Source of the DNA: Geodermatophilaceae bacterium
Lineage (GTDB): Bacteria; Actinomycetota; Actinomycetes; Mycobacteriales; Geodermatophilaceae
Direction of reading: 5' to 3'
Assembly: GCA_013696785.1 (NCBI GenBank)
Contig: JACCXW010000303.1
Span: 1-7,455, forward strand
DNA: 7,455 nucleotides
Under the pieces are notes generated by a model. The model saw only the letters and a list, made by a program, of their open reading frames with translations, made no database searches and was not told the origin of the DNA. The position numbers and the translations under genes are program-made. Shown one piece after another: positions 1 through 6,266 of the stretch (the stretch's first letter is position 1; each line of letters opens with the position of its first letter).

Positions 1-1946
1 CGTTCCGACCGGGTCGCGAGCCGTGCCGCCACCTGCGCCTCGACCGCGGCGGCGATCGCGTCGGTGTGCATGTCTGCGGGAAGGACGAGGTAACGGTCCG
101 GATCCTCGTCGGCGAGCTCCAGGAACATGTGCCGGACAGCGGCGTTCTCGCCTGGCCCGGAAGCGGCGTCCAGGACGACGGTCAGGTCCGGAGCGAGGCT
201 GCCGGTCACCCACTGCGACGTACGACGGATGCGGCTGGGGTCCAGTCCCTGACCGGCGCCCTGGTAGGCGACGGAGGAATCGACGTAGCGCTGGCAGACG
301 ACGACCTTCCGTTGCTGCAACGCCGGGCGCACCACCGTGGCCACGTGCTCGGCACGGTCGGCCAGGTACAGCAGGCACTCCGTCGCCGGCGCCAACGGGG
401 TCGCCGCGCGGTCGGACAGGATGGCCTCGATCTGGCGGCCGGCTGCGGTGTCGCCCGGCTCGCGGGTGCTGATCACGGGATACCCGTCCCGGCGCAGCCG
501 TTCCGCGAGCATCCGCGCCTGGGTGGCGATCTGGACCGAGCCGGAGCCCTCGAAGGCGATGAAGAGCCCAGTGTCGACGCCCTCGTCGCCGAGCAGGTCC
601 GGCCGGGAGACGGTGTGCCACAACACGTCCACGAGCCTTTTGCCGCGGCCGCCGACCTTGCGGTAGGCGTACAGCCCGACCAGGGTGGCCATCACGCCGG
701 CGATCAGCAGCATCGTGCTCGGGCCGGAGAAGGCCAGTTCGCTGTCTCGCAGCCGGACGCTGCGCTGGCCCAACCAGCCGGCGAGCAGCGGTCCCACGGC
801 GACTGACAGCAGCAGCGCGATCCGGACCGAGGACAGAATGAACGCGAACACTCGACCGCGCAGCCGGTCTTCCACCTCGTAGCCGATCATCGTGTAGCCG
901 TTGATCCAGGCGATGCCGCCGAAGACTCCGACGAGCAGGGCGAGGCCGGTCACGAGCACGAAGTCGCTCTGCAGCGACATCGTCAGCACGGCGGCTCCGG
1001 ACAGTCCGATGGTCAGGCCGAAGATCCGTCGCCGGCTGATGCCGGGCAGGATGCGTGGACCGACGATCATGCCGAGGGCAAGACCCGTGAACACGGTCCC
1101 GAACAAGATGCTGTACCCGGCGGTACCCGCGTCCAGGGTGGCGACGTAGAGCTGGGCGACCCCGACGACGACGCCTCCGGACAAGAAGGCGCCGAGGATC
1201 CCGACGTACAGGCCGCGGAGCACCGGGTTCGCCCAGATGAAGGCCATCCCCTCACGGATGGCCGAGAACATGTTCTTCGTGTCACCGCCGCCGGCCAGGT
1301 ACACCGGGATGTCGCGCCTGACGACGTACACGGTCAATGCTGCGACGAAGAAGGTCAGGGCGTTGAAGATCAGTGCGATGACGATCGGCACGCGTGCGCT
1401 GGTGAGCAGCGGATCCTGGAAGAAGCGGTTGAACGTCGACAGCAGCGCGAAGATGATCGCAGCCAACGGAACCGCGCCGTACACCGAGATCAAGGACATC
1501 TGGTTGGCGACGGCGAGCTTCTCCCGAGGCACGATGTTGACCCAGATCGCCTGCTTGGCCGGCATCGTGAACAGCCCGACCGCCTCGATCAGGAATTGGG
1601 CGATGTAGAGCCAGGCCAGGTCGTAGGAGATCGCGATCGACAGGAAGAGCAAGCCGGCGGCGACGTCCCCGATGATGATCGTCCGCCGTCGGTCCAGCTT
1701 GTCTGCGAGCACCCCGGCGATCGGGCCGAGCAGCAGATCAGGCAGCAACCGGGTCAGGATCACGCCTGAGATGGCCGCCCCCTGCGCGGCCACCGAACGG
1801 TCGGCCGTCAGTTGCTGGGCGAGCGCGGTGTTCGCGAGCAGGCCGAGCCAGTCCCCGAGGCTCGACACGGTGATGGCCGCCCACATCCGCCGAAGCACCG
1901 GTATGCGCAAGAGCGCGAACACGGCGTTCTCACTGTGCCTGCCCAC
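1..1946 (-). CDS. MFS transporter fused to a degenerate thymidylate kinase-like domain (C-terminus off window)
   Basis: The minus-strand frame is open from a TAA at 2010-2012 to the left edge, giving at least 648 residues. The first possible start is the GTG at 1946; no good Shine-Dalgarno lies just upstream, so the start is moderately sure. Residues about 20-435 read as a major facilitator domain with roughly 12 hydrophobic segments. MFS motif A is visible (GVLADKLDRRR, residues 78-88). From residue 460 the protein is homologous to dTMP kinase (dTMP + ATP to dTDP + ADP): GLFIAFEG, TREPGDT (494-500), ADRAEH and VDSSVAYQG (555-563). MFS-TMK fusions near topA are known in actinobacteria such as Streptomyces, from memory. 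The kinase part looks inactive: the Walker A loop has no GK(S/T), DRY is QRY (552-554), and the LID region is mostly missing. The transported substrate cannot be inferred. Pipelines would probably call it tmk; I leave the symbol blank because catalysis is doubtful. Confidence 0.9.
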   Translation of the reverse strand, partial: MGRHSENAVFALLRIPVLRRMWAAITVSSLGDWLGLLANTALAQQLTADRSVAAQGAAISGVILTRLLPDLLLGPIAGVLADKLDRRRTIIIGDVAAGLLFLSIAISYDLAWLYIAQFLIEAVGLFTMPAKQAIWVNIVPREKLAVANQMSLISVYGAVPLAAIIFALLSTFNRFFQDPLLTSARVPIVIALIFNALTFFVAALTVYVVRRDIPVYLAGGGDTKNMFSAIREGMAFIWANPVLRGLYVGILGAFLSGGVVVGVAQLYVATLDAGTAGYSILFGTVFTGLALGMIVGPRILPGISRRRIFGLTIGLSGAAVLTMSLQSDFVLVTGLALLVGVFGGIAWINGYTMIGYEVEDRLRGRVFAFILSSVRIALLLSVAVGPLLAGWLGQRSVRLRDSELAFSGPSTMLLIAGVMATLVGLYAYRKVGGRGKRLVDVLWHTVSRPDLLGDEGVDTGLFIAFEGSGSVQIATQARMLAERLRRDGYPVISTREPGDTAAGRQIEAILSDRAATPLAPATECLLYLADRAEHVATVVRPALQQRKVVVCQRYVDSSVAYQGAGQGLDPSRIRRTSQWVTGSLAPDLTVVLDAASGPGENAAVRHMFLELADEDPDRYLVLPADMHTDAIAAAVEAQVAARLATRSE

Positions 1947-2006
1947 CGATCGCGTCGCGTCGATGACGGGGCTCCCAACTCGGTTCCACCAGGGACGGCG
2001 TGCCCA

Positions 2007-2040
2007 ACATTACTGCCGTCGCTGCTGCGACCAGCCATCC
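2007..2040 (-). promoter_or_regulatory. Weak candidate promoter for the MFS-TMK fusion gene
   Basis: Reading the minus strand, TAATGT at 2012-2007 fits the loose actinobacterial -10 pattern TAnnnT and would give a leader of about 50 bases before the GTG at 1946. No clear -35 is seen at the right distance. A perfect 5-bp inverted repeat with a 4-base loop (GTCGC/GCGAC, 2018-2031) lies between the -10 and where the -35 would be, and could be an operator or chance. The region between the two divergent genes (1947-2113) must hold promoters for both, but I could not find a convincing one for tam. Confidence 0.2.
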
Positions 2041-2094
2041 CGTGCGGGGGTTGCCGGTCCGCGTCGCGATTCCCGGGGGCGATTATCGTCAGTT

Positions 2095-2103
2095 GGGAGA
2101 GGA
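2095..2103 (+). promoter_or_regulatory. Ribosome binding site deciding the tam start
   Basis: The purine-rich run GGGAGAGGA ends 10 bases before the ATG at 2114. It supports that ATG over the GTG at 2000, which would also leave the frame open. The protein from 2114 begins MWDP, the usual N-terminus of actinobacterial Tam proteins. Confidence 0.7.
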
Positions 2104-2113
2104 CGGTCGTCGC

Positions 2114-2860
2114 ATGTGGGACCCCACGCAGTACGGCAGGTACGCGGAGGAACGCGCCCGGCCGTTCCATGACCTGATGGCCCGCGTGGGTGCGCTGACC
2201 CCGTCGTACGTCGTGGATGTGGGCTGCGGCTCGGGCGAACTGACGGCACTTCTCGGGCGGCGGTGGCCGGACGCGAGGGTCGAGGGCGTGGACAGCTCGG
2301 CGGAGATGCTCGCCGGTGCAACGGCATCACCGCCCCGGCTGACGTTCACGCGCGGGGACGCGCGGTACTGGCGTCCGGACCAGCCGGCCGACGTCGTGGT
2401 CAGCTCGGCCACGATGCAGTGGGTGGACGGGCACGAGCAGGTACTGCGCGAATTGGTCGACTGCCTCGCGCCCGGCGGGTGGCTCGCGCTGCAGGTGCCT
2501 GGCAACTTCGCCGCGCCCTCGCACGTCCTGCTGCGCGAGGCGGTGGCGCGCTGGCTCCCTACCCTCGAAGTTCGTAGCGATCCAGTGCTCGACCCGGCCG
2601 GGTATGCATCGCTGTTCGGTGCCGCAGGCTGCCGGGTCGACGCCTGGGAGACGACCTACCTGCAGGTGCTCAGCGGACCCGACCCGGTGCTGGACTGGGT
2701 CAAAGGCACCGCACTGCGCCCGGTACTGGCGGCGCTGCCAGTGGACCAGCACGACGCTCTCTTGGCCGAGTACGGCGCCGCGCTGCGATCGGCGTACCCG
2801 CCCGGCGAGATCGGCACGCTCTTCCCGTTCCGACGGGTCTTCGCGGTGGCGAACGCATGA
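2114..2860 (+). CDS. tam: Trans-aconitate 2-methyltransferase
   Basis: A 248-residue cytoplasmic class I SAM-dependent methyltransferase, close in length to E. coli Tam (about 252). Tam esterifies trans-aconitate, a by-product that forms spontaneously from the TCA intermediate cis-aconitate and inhibits aconitase. Visible features are the MWDP start, SAM motif I (VVDVGCGSG, residues 33-41), the acidic residue at the end of the second strand (D60 in GVDSS), and a post-motif region with MQWVDGHE and APGGWLALQVPGN. A family-typical C-terminal stretch follows (TTYLQVLSGPDPVLDWVKGT). The last two signatures separate Tam from generic methyltransferases. An SD at 2095-2103 supports the start; the in-frame GTG at 2000 adds 38 residues without family resemblance. 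The stop overlaps the next gene's start (ATGA), so the two genes are probably co-transcribed and translationally coupled. It is divergent from the MFS-TMK fusion gene. The substrate is inferred from family signatures. Confidence 0.9.
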   Translation: MWDPTQYGRYAEERARPFHDLMARVGALTPSYVVDVGCGSGELTALLGRRWPDARVEGVDSSAEMLAGATASPPRLTFTRGDARYWRPDQPADVVVSSATMQWVDGHEQVLRELVDCLAPGGWLALQVPGNFAAPSHVLLREAVARWLPTLEVRSDPVLDPAGYASLFGAAGCRVDAWETTYLQVLSGPDPVLDWVKGTALRPVLAALPVDQHDALLAEYGAALRSAYPPGEIGTLFPFRRVFAVANA

Positions 2861-3222
2861 CACTCGCCGGGGTTCATCACGTCCAGCTGGCCTGTCCGGC
2901 CGGCTCGGAGCCGTCGCTGCGGGCTTTCTACGTCGGCGTACTGGGCATGACGGAGGTGGCCAAGCCGCCCGTCCTTGCCGCCCGCGGTGGGGCATGGTTC
3001 CGCTCCGGAGCGGTCGAGCTGCATCTCGGTGTGGAGGAGGACTTCCGGCCGGCTCGCAAGGCCCACCCAGGGCTGCTCACAGCGGACCTGAGCGGCCTGG
3101 TCGCACGCCTGCAGGCGGCCGGCGTCGACGCGCGCTGGGACCCCGACTTCCCGGGGTATCGCCGCTGCTACGTCGACGATCCGGTGGGCAACCGGATCGA
3201 GCTGCTACAACCGTTGCCGTAG
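2857..3222 (+). CDS. VOC (glyoxalase/bleomycin resistance fold) family protein
   Basis: A 121-residue single-domain protein of the vicinal oxygen chelate superfamily, made of two beta-alpha-beta-beta-beta modules. It starts with MTLAGVHHVQLACP and has FYVGVLGM in the first helix and DDPVGNRIELLQ near the end. By alignment in mind with E. coli glyoxalase I (His5, Glu56, His74, Glu122), the likely metal ligands are H8 (or H7), E54 in VELHLG, H70 in KAHPG and E115 in RIELL, so a metal-dependent enzyme is plausible. The pattern WFR-VELHLGVEEDFRPARKAHP is shared by a conserved bacterial subfamily of unknown reaction; true glyoxalase I activity is not established. The start ATG overlaps the tam stop and has only a weak SD, so translation probably depends on tam. 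A role linked to tam is only suggested by the coupling. Confidence 0.88.
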   Translation: MTLAGVHHVQLACPAGSEPSLRAFYVGVLGMTEVAKPPVLAARGGAWFRSGAVELHLGVEEDFRPARKAHPGLLTADLSGLVARLQAAGVDARWDPDFPGYRRCYVDDPVGNRIELLQPLP

Positions 3223-3238
3223 CCGCGGGTATGCCATG

Positions 3239-3277
3239 CGTCGCCCGGAGCTGCCCACAGCGTGGTCGGGGGCGACG
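3239..3277. terminator. Nested hairpin between convergent genes, likely bidirectional terminator
   Basis: Perfect 8-bp arms CGTCGCCC (3239-3246) and GGGCGACG (3270-3277) enclose a second small stem CCAC/GTGG (3255-3258 with 3262-3265, 3-base loop). It begins 16 bases after the VOC stop and lies 10 bases beyond the topA stop on the other strand, so one structure could serve both. There is no T-run on either side, which is common for terminators in high-GC actinobacteria but leaves the call uncertain. Confidence 0.45.
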
Positions 3278-3287
3278 GGCAGCCCTG

Positions 3288-6134
3288 CTACGAAGGTGTG
3301 GCCTTGCGGGCCGCCGCTTTTTTGGCTGTGGCCTTCTTGGGCGCCGCCTTCTTGGCTGACGTGCGCGCGGTCTTCTTTGCGGCTGTCTTCTTCGCCGGAC
3401 CTTTCTTCGTGGTGCGTTTCTGGACGGGGCCGCGAGCGCGCCGGTCGGCCAGCAACTCTGCAGCCCGCTCGGTGGTGATCGACTCGACGGCGTCGTCGCG
3501 CCGCAGGCTGGCGTTGATCTCGCCATCGGTGACGTAGGGGCCGAACCTGCCCTCGCGGACCACGATGGGCTTTCCGGAGACGGTGTCGTCACCGAGCTCC
3601 CGCAGCGGCGCGGCAGCTGCCTTACGACCACGGGCCTTCGGCTGGGCGAGCAGCTCCAGCGCGCGCGCCAGGTCCACGGCGAAGAGCTGCTCTTCGCTTT
3701 CCAGCGACCGTGACTCCGACCCGCTCTTGACATACGGCCCGTAGCGACCGTTGAGAGCCTGGACCTCCTGTCCCGCCGGGTCGAGCCCGAGGATGCGTGG
3801 CAGCGTCAGCAATCTCAACGCATCGTCGAGCGTGAGTGTGTCGAGCGACATGGACGCGAACAGGCTGGACGTGCGCGGGTCGCCCTTCTCGCCGTCGGGG
3901 ATGACGGTGGTGACGTAGGGGCCGTAGCGGCCGGCTTTAGCGAGAATGCGACGACCAGATGCGGGATCGACGCCGAGTTCGCGATCGCCGGAGGGCGCAG
4001 AGAGCAACTCCTGCACCCGCTCCGGGGTGAGCTCATCCGGCGCGATGTCATCCGGGATGGATGCACGCTCCCCGTCGTCACCCCCGCGCTGCAGGTAGGG
4101 CCCGTAGCGACCAACCCGGACGACAACGTCGTCGTACAGCGCGATCGAGTTGATGCCGCGAGCGTCGATGTCGCCGAGTTGCTGGTTGACGACGGCCTTC
4201 AACCCACCTGCCTGCGCCATCCCGCCCGGCTGGCCGTCAGATCCCCCGAAGTAGAACCGGGTGAGCCAGGCGACCCGGCTGCCCTCGCCAGTGGCGATGG
4301 CGTCGAGGTCCCCCTCCACGGAGGCGGTGAAGCCATAGTCGACCAATCGGGCGAAATGCTGCTCCAGCAGGGCCACCACCGCGAAGGCGACGAACGAGGG
4401 GACCAGTGCGGTGCCCTTCTTCCAGACGTAGCCCCGGTCCTGGATGGTCTGCATGATCGAGGCGTACGTAGACGGTCGGCCGATGCCGAGTTCTTCCATC
4501 GCCTTGACCAAGCTGGCCTCGGTGTAGCGGGCCGGTGGCGAGGTGGTGTGCCCACCCGGCTCGAGCGACTCCGCGACTAGCTGCTGGCCGCGCTGCAGCC
4601 GGGGCAGCCGCCGTTCGGCGTCCTCGGCGTCGCTGCCGTCGGCGGCGCCCTCGTCGTCCCGGCTCTCCACATAGGCACGCAGAAAGCCCGGGAACGTGAT
4701 CGTCGTCCCGGATGCGGCGAACTCCGCAACCTCCCCGGTCGCGGACTCGCCGCGCAGCCGGATCGAGACGCTCTGCCCGACCGCGTCGGCCATCTGGCTG
4801 GCGATGGTCCGCTTCCAGACCAGCTCGTACAGCCGGAACTCCTCGCTGGACAGCTCACCGGCGACTTGCCCCGGCGTTCGGAACGTGTCGCCGGCCGGGC
4901 GGATGGCCTCGTGCGCCTCCTGGGCGTTCTTGACCTTGCGGACGTAGCGACGCGCCTCGGCCGGGACGTAGGCGTCGCCGTACAGTTCCCGGGCCTGGCT
5001 CCGAGCGGCGGCGAGAGCCGTCTCGGACAGGTTCGTCGAGTCCGTCCGCATGTACGTGATGTAGCCGTTCTCGTACAGCCGCTGCGCAACCCGCATCACC
5101 TGCTGGCTGGACAGCCGTAACTTGCGGCCGCCTTCCTGCTGCAGCGTCGAGGTCATGAACGGCGGGTACGGCCGGCGCCGGTATGGCTTCTCCTCGGTCC
5201 GGGCGACGACGAAGTCCGCGTCCTGCAGCCGGGCGGCCAGGCCGCGGGCGCCCGCTTCGTCCAGGTGCACCACCGTGCTGCTCGCCCGCCCGGTATCGGG
5301 GTCGAAGTCGCGGCCCGTGGCCACCCGGCTGTCGTCCAGGGCAACGAGCGAGGCGCTCAGCCGCGTCGGCTCGCCGGGCTCGGCCACGGGTGCCGACGCG
5401 GTGTCCGCACCGGTTGCGAAGACGCCCTCGATACCCCAGTAGTCGGCGGCCCGGAAGCGCATCCGTTCGCGTTCGCGTTCGACCACGATCCGCGTCGCCA
5501 CAGACTGCACCCGGCCAGCCGACAACTTCGGCATGACCTTCTTCCACAGCACGGGGGAAACCTCGTAGCCGTAGAGCCGGTCCAGGATCCGTCGCGTCTC
5601 CTGTGCGTCGACCAGGGAGGAGTCCAGCTCCCGCGGGTTGGCAACCGCGGCGGCGATAGCGGCGGCCGTGATCTCGTGGAAGACCATCCTGCGGACCGGG
5701 ATCTTCGGCTTGAGGGTCTCAATGAGATGCCAGGCAATCGCCTCCCCCTCGCGGTCCTCGTCCGTCGCGAGGAAGAGCTCGGTGGCGTCCTTGAGCAACG
5801 CCCGCAGCTTGGTGACCTGTTGCCTGCGCTCCGGGCTGATCACGTACAGCGGCTCGAAGCCGTTGTCCACGTCGACGCCCAGTCGCGCCCAGGCGGTGCC
5901 CTTGTACGCCGCCGGAACGTCCGCGGCGTTGCGTGGCAGGTCACGGATGTGCCCGATGCTGGATTCCACGACGTAGCCGGGACCGAGGAAACCGGCGATC
6001 GTCTTCGCCTTGGCCGGCGACTCGACGATGACGAGCCGCAGCCCGTCACCGGGCGCGGCCGACCGACCCGACGTCCGGCGGGTGGCGGCCTGCTTCTTCG
6101 GCGGGGCGGATCCAACTGTCGTATTCGGTGGCAC
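3288..6134 (-). CDS. topA: DNA topoisomerase I (type IA)
   Basis: A complete 948-residue enzyme that relaxes negative supercoils by cutting one DNA strand through a 5'-phosphotyrosine link. The GTG start at 6134 has an AGGAG site at 6139-6143. The TOPRIM domain (residues about 32-155) holds catalytic E38 (VIVESPAK) and D125-E-D127-R-E129-G, which bind Mg2+. The active-site tyrosine is Y361 in YITYMRTDS with R363 beside it, matching E. coli Y319/R321; HEAIRP follows at 408-413. The C-terminal part has four GR(Y/F)GPY repeats (about 675, 735, 796 and 862) and a Lys/Ala tail. There is no cysteine anywhere, so the zinc ribbons of E. coli TopA are absent, as in mycobacterial and streptomycete enzymes of similar length. 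The gene is convergent with VOC, and a 132-base gap separates it from the upstream hydrolase gene on the same strand, so it probably has its own promoter. All key residues are present. Confidence 0.98.
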   Translation of the reverse strand: MPPNTTVGSAPPKKQAATRRTSGRSAAPGDGLRLVIVESPAKAKTIAGFLGPGYVVESSIGHIRDLPRNAADVPAAYKGTAWARLGVDVDNGFEPLYVISPERRQQVTKLRALLKDATELFLATDEDREGEAIAWHLIETLKPKIPVRRMVFHEITAAAIAAAVANPRELDSSLVDAQETRRILDRLYGYEVSPVLWKKVMPKLSAGRVQSVATRIVVERERERMRFRAADYWGIEGVFATGADTASAPVAEPGEPTRLSASLVALDDSRVATGRDFDPDTGRASSTVVHLDEAGARGLAARLQDADFVVARTEEKPYRRRPYPPFMTSTLQQEGGRKLRLSSQQVMRVAQRLYENGYITYMRTDSTNLSETALAAARSQARELYGDAYVPAEARRYVRKVKNAQEAHEAIRPAGDTFRTPGQVAGELSSEEFRLYELVWKRTIASQMADAVGQSVSIRLRGESATGEVAEFAASGTTITFPGFLRAYVESRDDEGAADGSDAEDAERRLPRLQRGQQLVAESLEPGGHTTSPPARYTEASLVKAMEELGIGRPSTYASIMQTIQDRGYVWKKGTALVPSFVAFAVVALLEQHFARLVDYGFTASVEGDLDAIATGEGSRVAWLTRFYFGGSDGQPGGMAQAGGLKAVVNQQLGDIDARGINSIALYDDVVVRVGRYGPYLQRGGDDGERASIPDDIAPDELTPERVQELLSAPSGDRELGVDPASGRRILAKAGRYGPYVTTVIPDGEKGDPRTSSLFASMSLDTLTLDDALRLLTLPRILGLDPAGQEVQALNGRYGPYVKSGSESRSLESEEQLFAVDLARALELLAQPKARGRKAAAAPLRELGDDTVSGKPIVVREGRFGPYVTDGEINASLRRDDAVESITTERAAELLADRRARGPVQKRTTKKGPAKKTAAKKTARTSAKKAAPKKATAKKAAARKATPS
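3291..3422 (-). other. Lys/Ala-rich basic tail of TopA (coding low-complexity repeat)
   Basis: Residues about 905-948 of TopA consist almost only of Lys, Ala, Thr, Arg and Pro, with repeated KKTAAKK and KKATAKK units. The matching DNA is visibly repetitive (repeated ttcttggc and ttcttcg-type units on the plus strand). Similar lysine-repeat tails in Mycobacterium and Streptomyces TopA bind DNA without sequence preference and raise processivity; that role here is inferred from composition. Confidence 0.85.
3525..4127 (-). other. TopA C-terminal GR(Y/F)GPY repeat domains
   Basis: Four repeats of about 60 residues, each marked by a GRYGPY or GRFGPY motif (around residues 675, 735, 796 and 862), make up the zinc-free C-terminal DNA-binding region typical of actinobacterial TopA. 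Spacing between motifs is about 60, 61 and 66 residues. Confidence 0.85.
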
Positions 6135-6138
6135 GGAT

Positions 6139-6143
6139 CTCCT
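6139..6143 (-). promoter_or_regulatory. Ribosome binding site of topA
   Basis: Minus-strand AGGAG sits 4 bases before the GTG at 6134-6132 and fixes the TopA start; the preceding sequence belongs to the gap, not to an N-terminal extension. Confidence 0.7.
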
Positions 6144-6164
6144 GAGGGGTCACAGCGGCATCGC

Positions 6165-6195
6165 AGTGTGCGCGACTGCCCTGGCACTCTGTCAA
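6165..6195 (-). promoter_or_regulatory. Candidate topA promoter
   Basis: On the minus strand a perfect TTGACA (6195-6190) is followed 19 bases later by CACACT (6170-6165), a poor -10 that keeps only the conserved A and final T. The leader would be about 25 bases. A near copy of the -35 area (CGTTTGGACAGTGC) lies about 40 bases further upstream, so two start sites or a regulator site are possible. In several bacteria topA transcription responds to supercoiling; that is not visible here. Confidence 0.35.
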
Positions 6196-6266
6196 ACGCC
6201 GCCAGCCGCCGAAGTGTTACCAGCACTGTCCAAACGTCCCTCAGCAGCCCCCCGCCGAGCCACCGG

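Noticed and set aside
501..569. A frameshift or sequencing error as the cause of the lost Walker A motif.
   Set aside because: Conserved residues continue in the same frame on both sides at the normal spacing, and I could not see a GKST-like sequence in the neighbouring frame.
66..806. A 246-codon plus-strand open frame.
   Set aside because: It is antisense to the TMK-like domain, which shows clear family motifs on the minus strand; the plus frame shows none.
2084..2089. TATCGT as a -10 box for tam.
   Set aside because: Transcription would start inside the ribosome binding site, and no -35 lies at a suitable distance.
2000..2113. N-terminal extension of tam from the GTG at 2000.
   Set aside because: The added 38 residues do not resemble the family, while the ATG at 2114 has a good ribosome binding site and gives the usual MWDP start.
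3291..3422. The repeated ttctt-rich DNA as a tandem repeat or regulatory array.
   Set aside because: It is explained by Lys codons in the basic tail of TopA.
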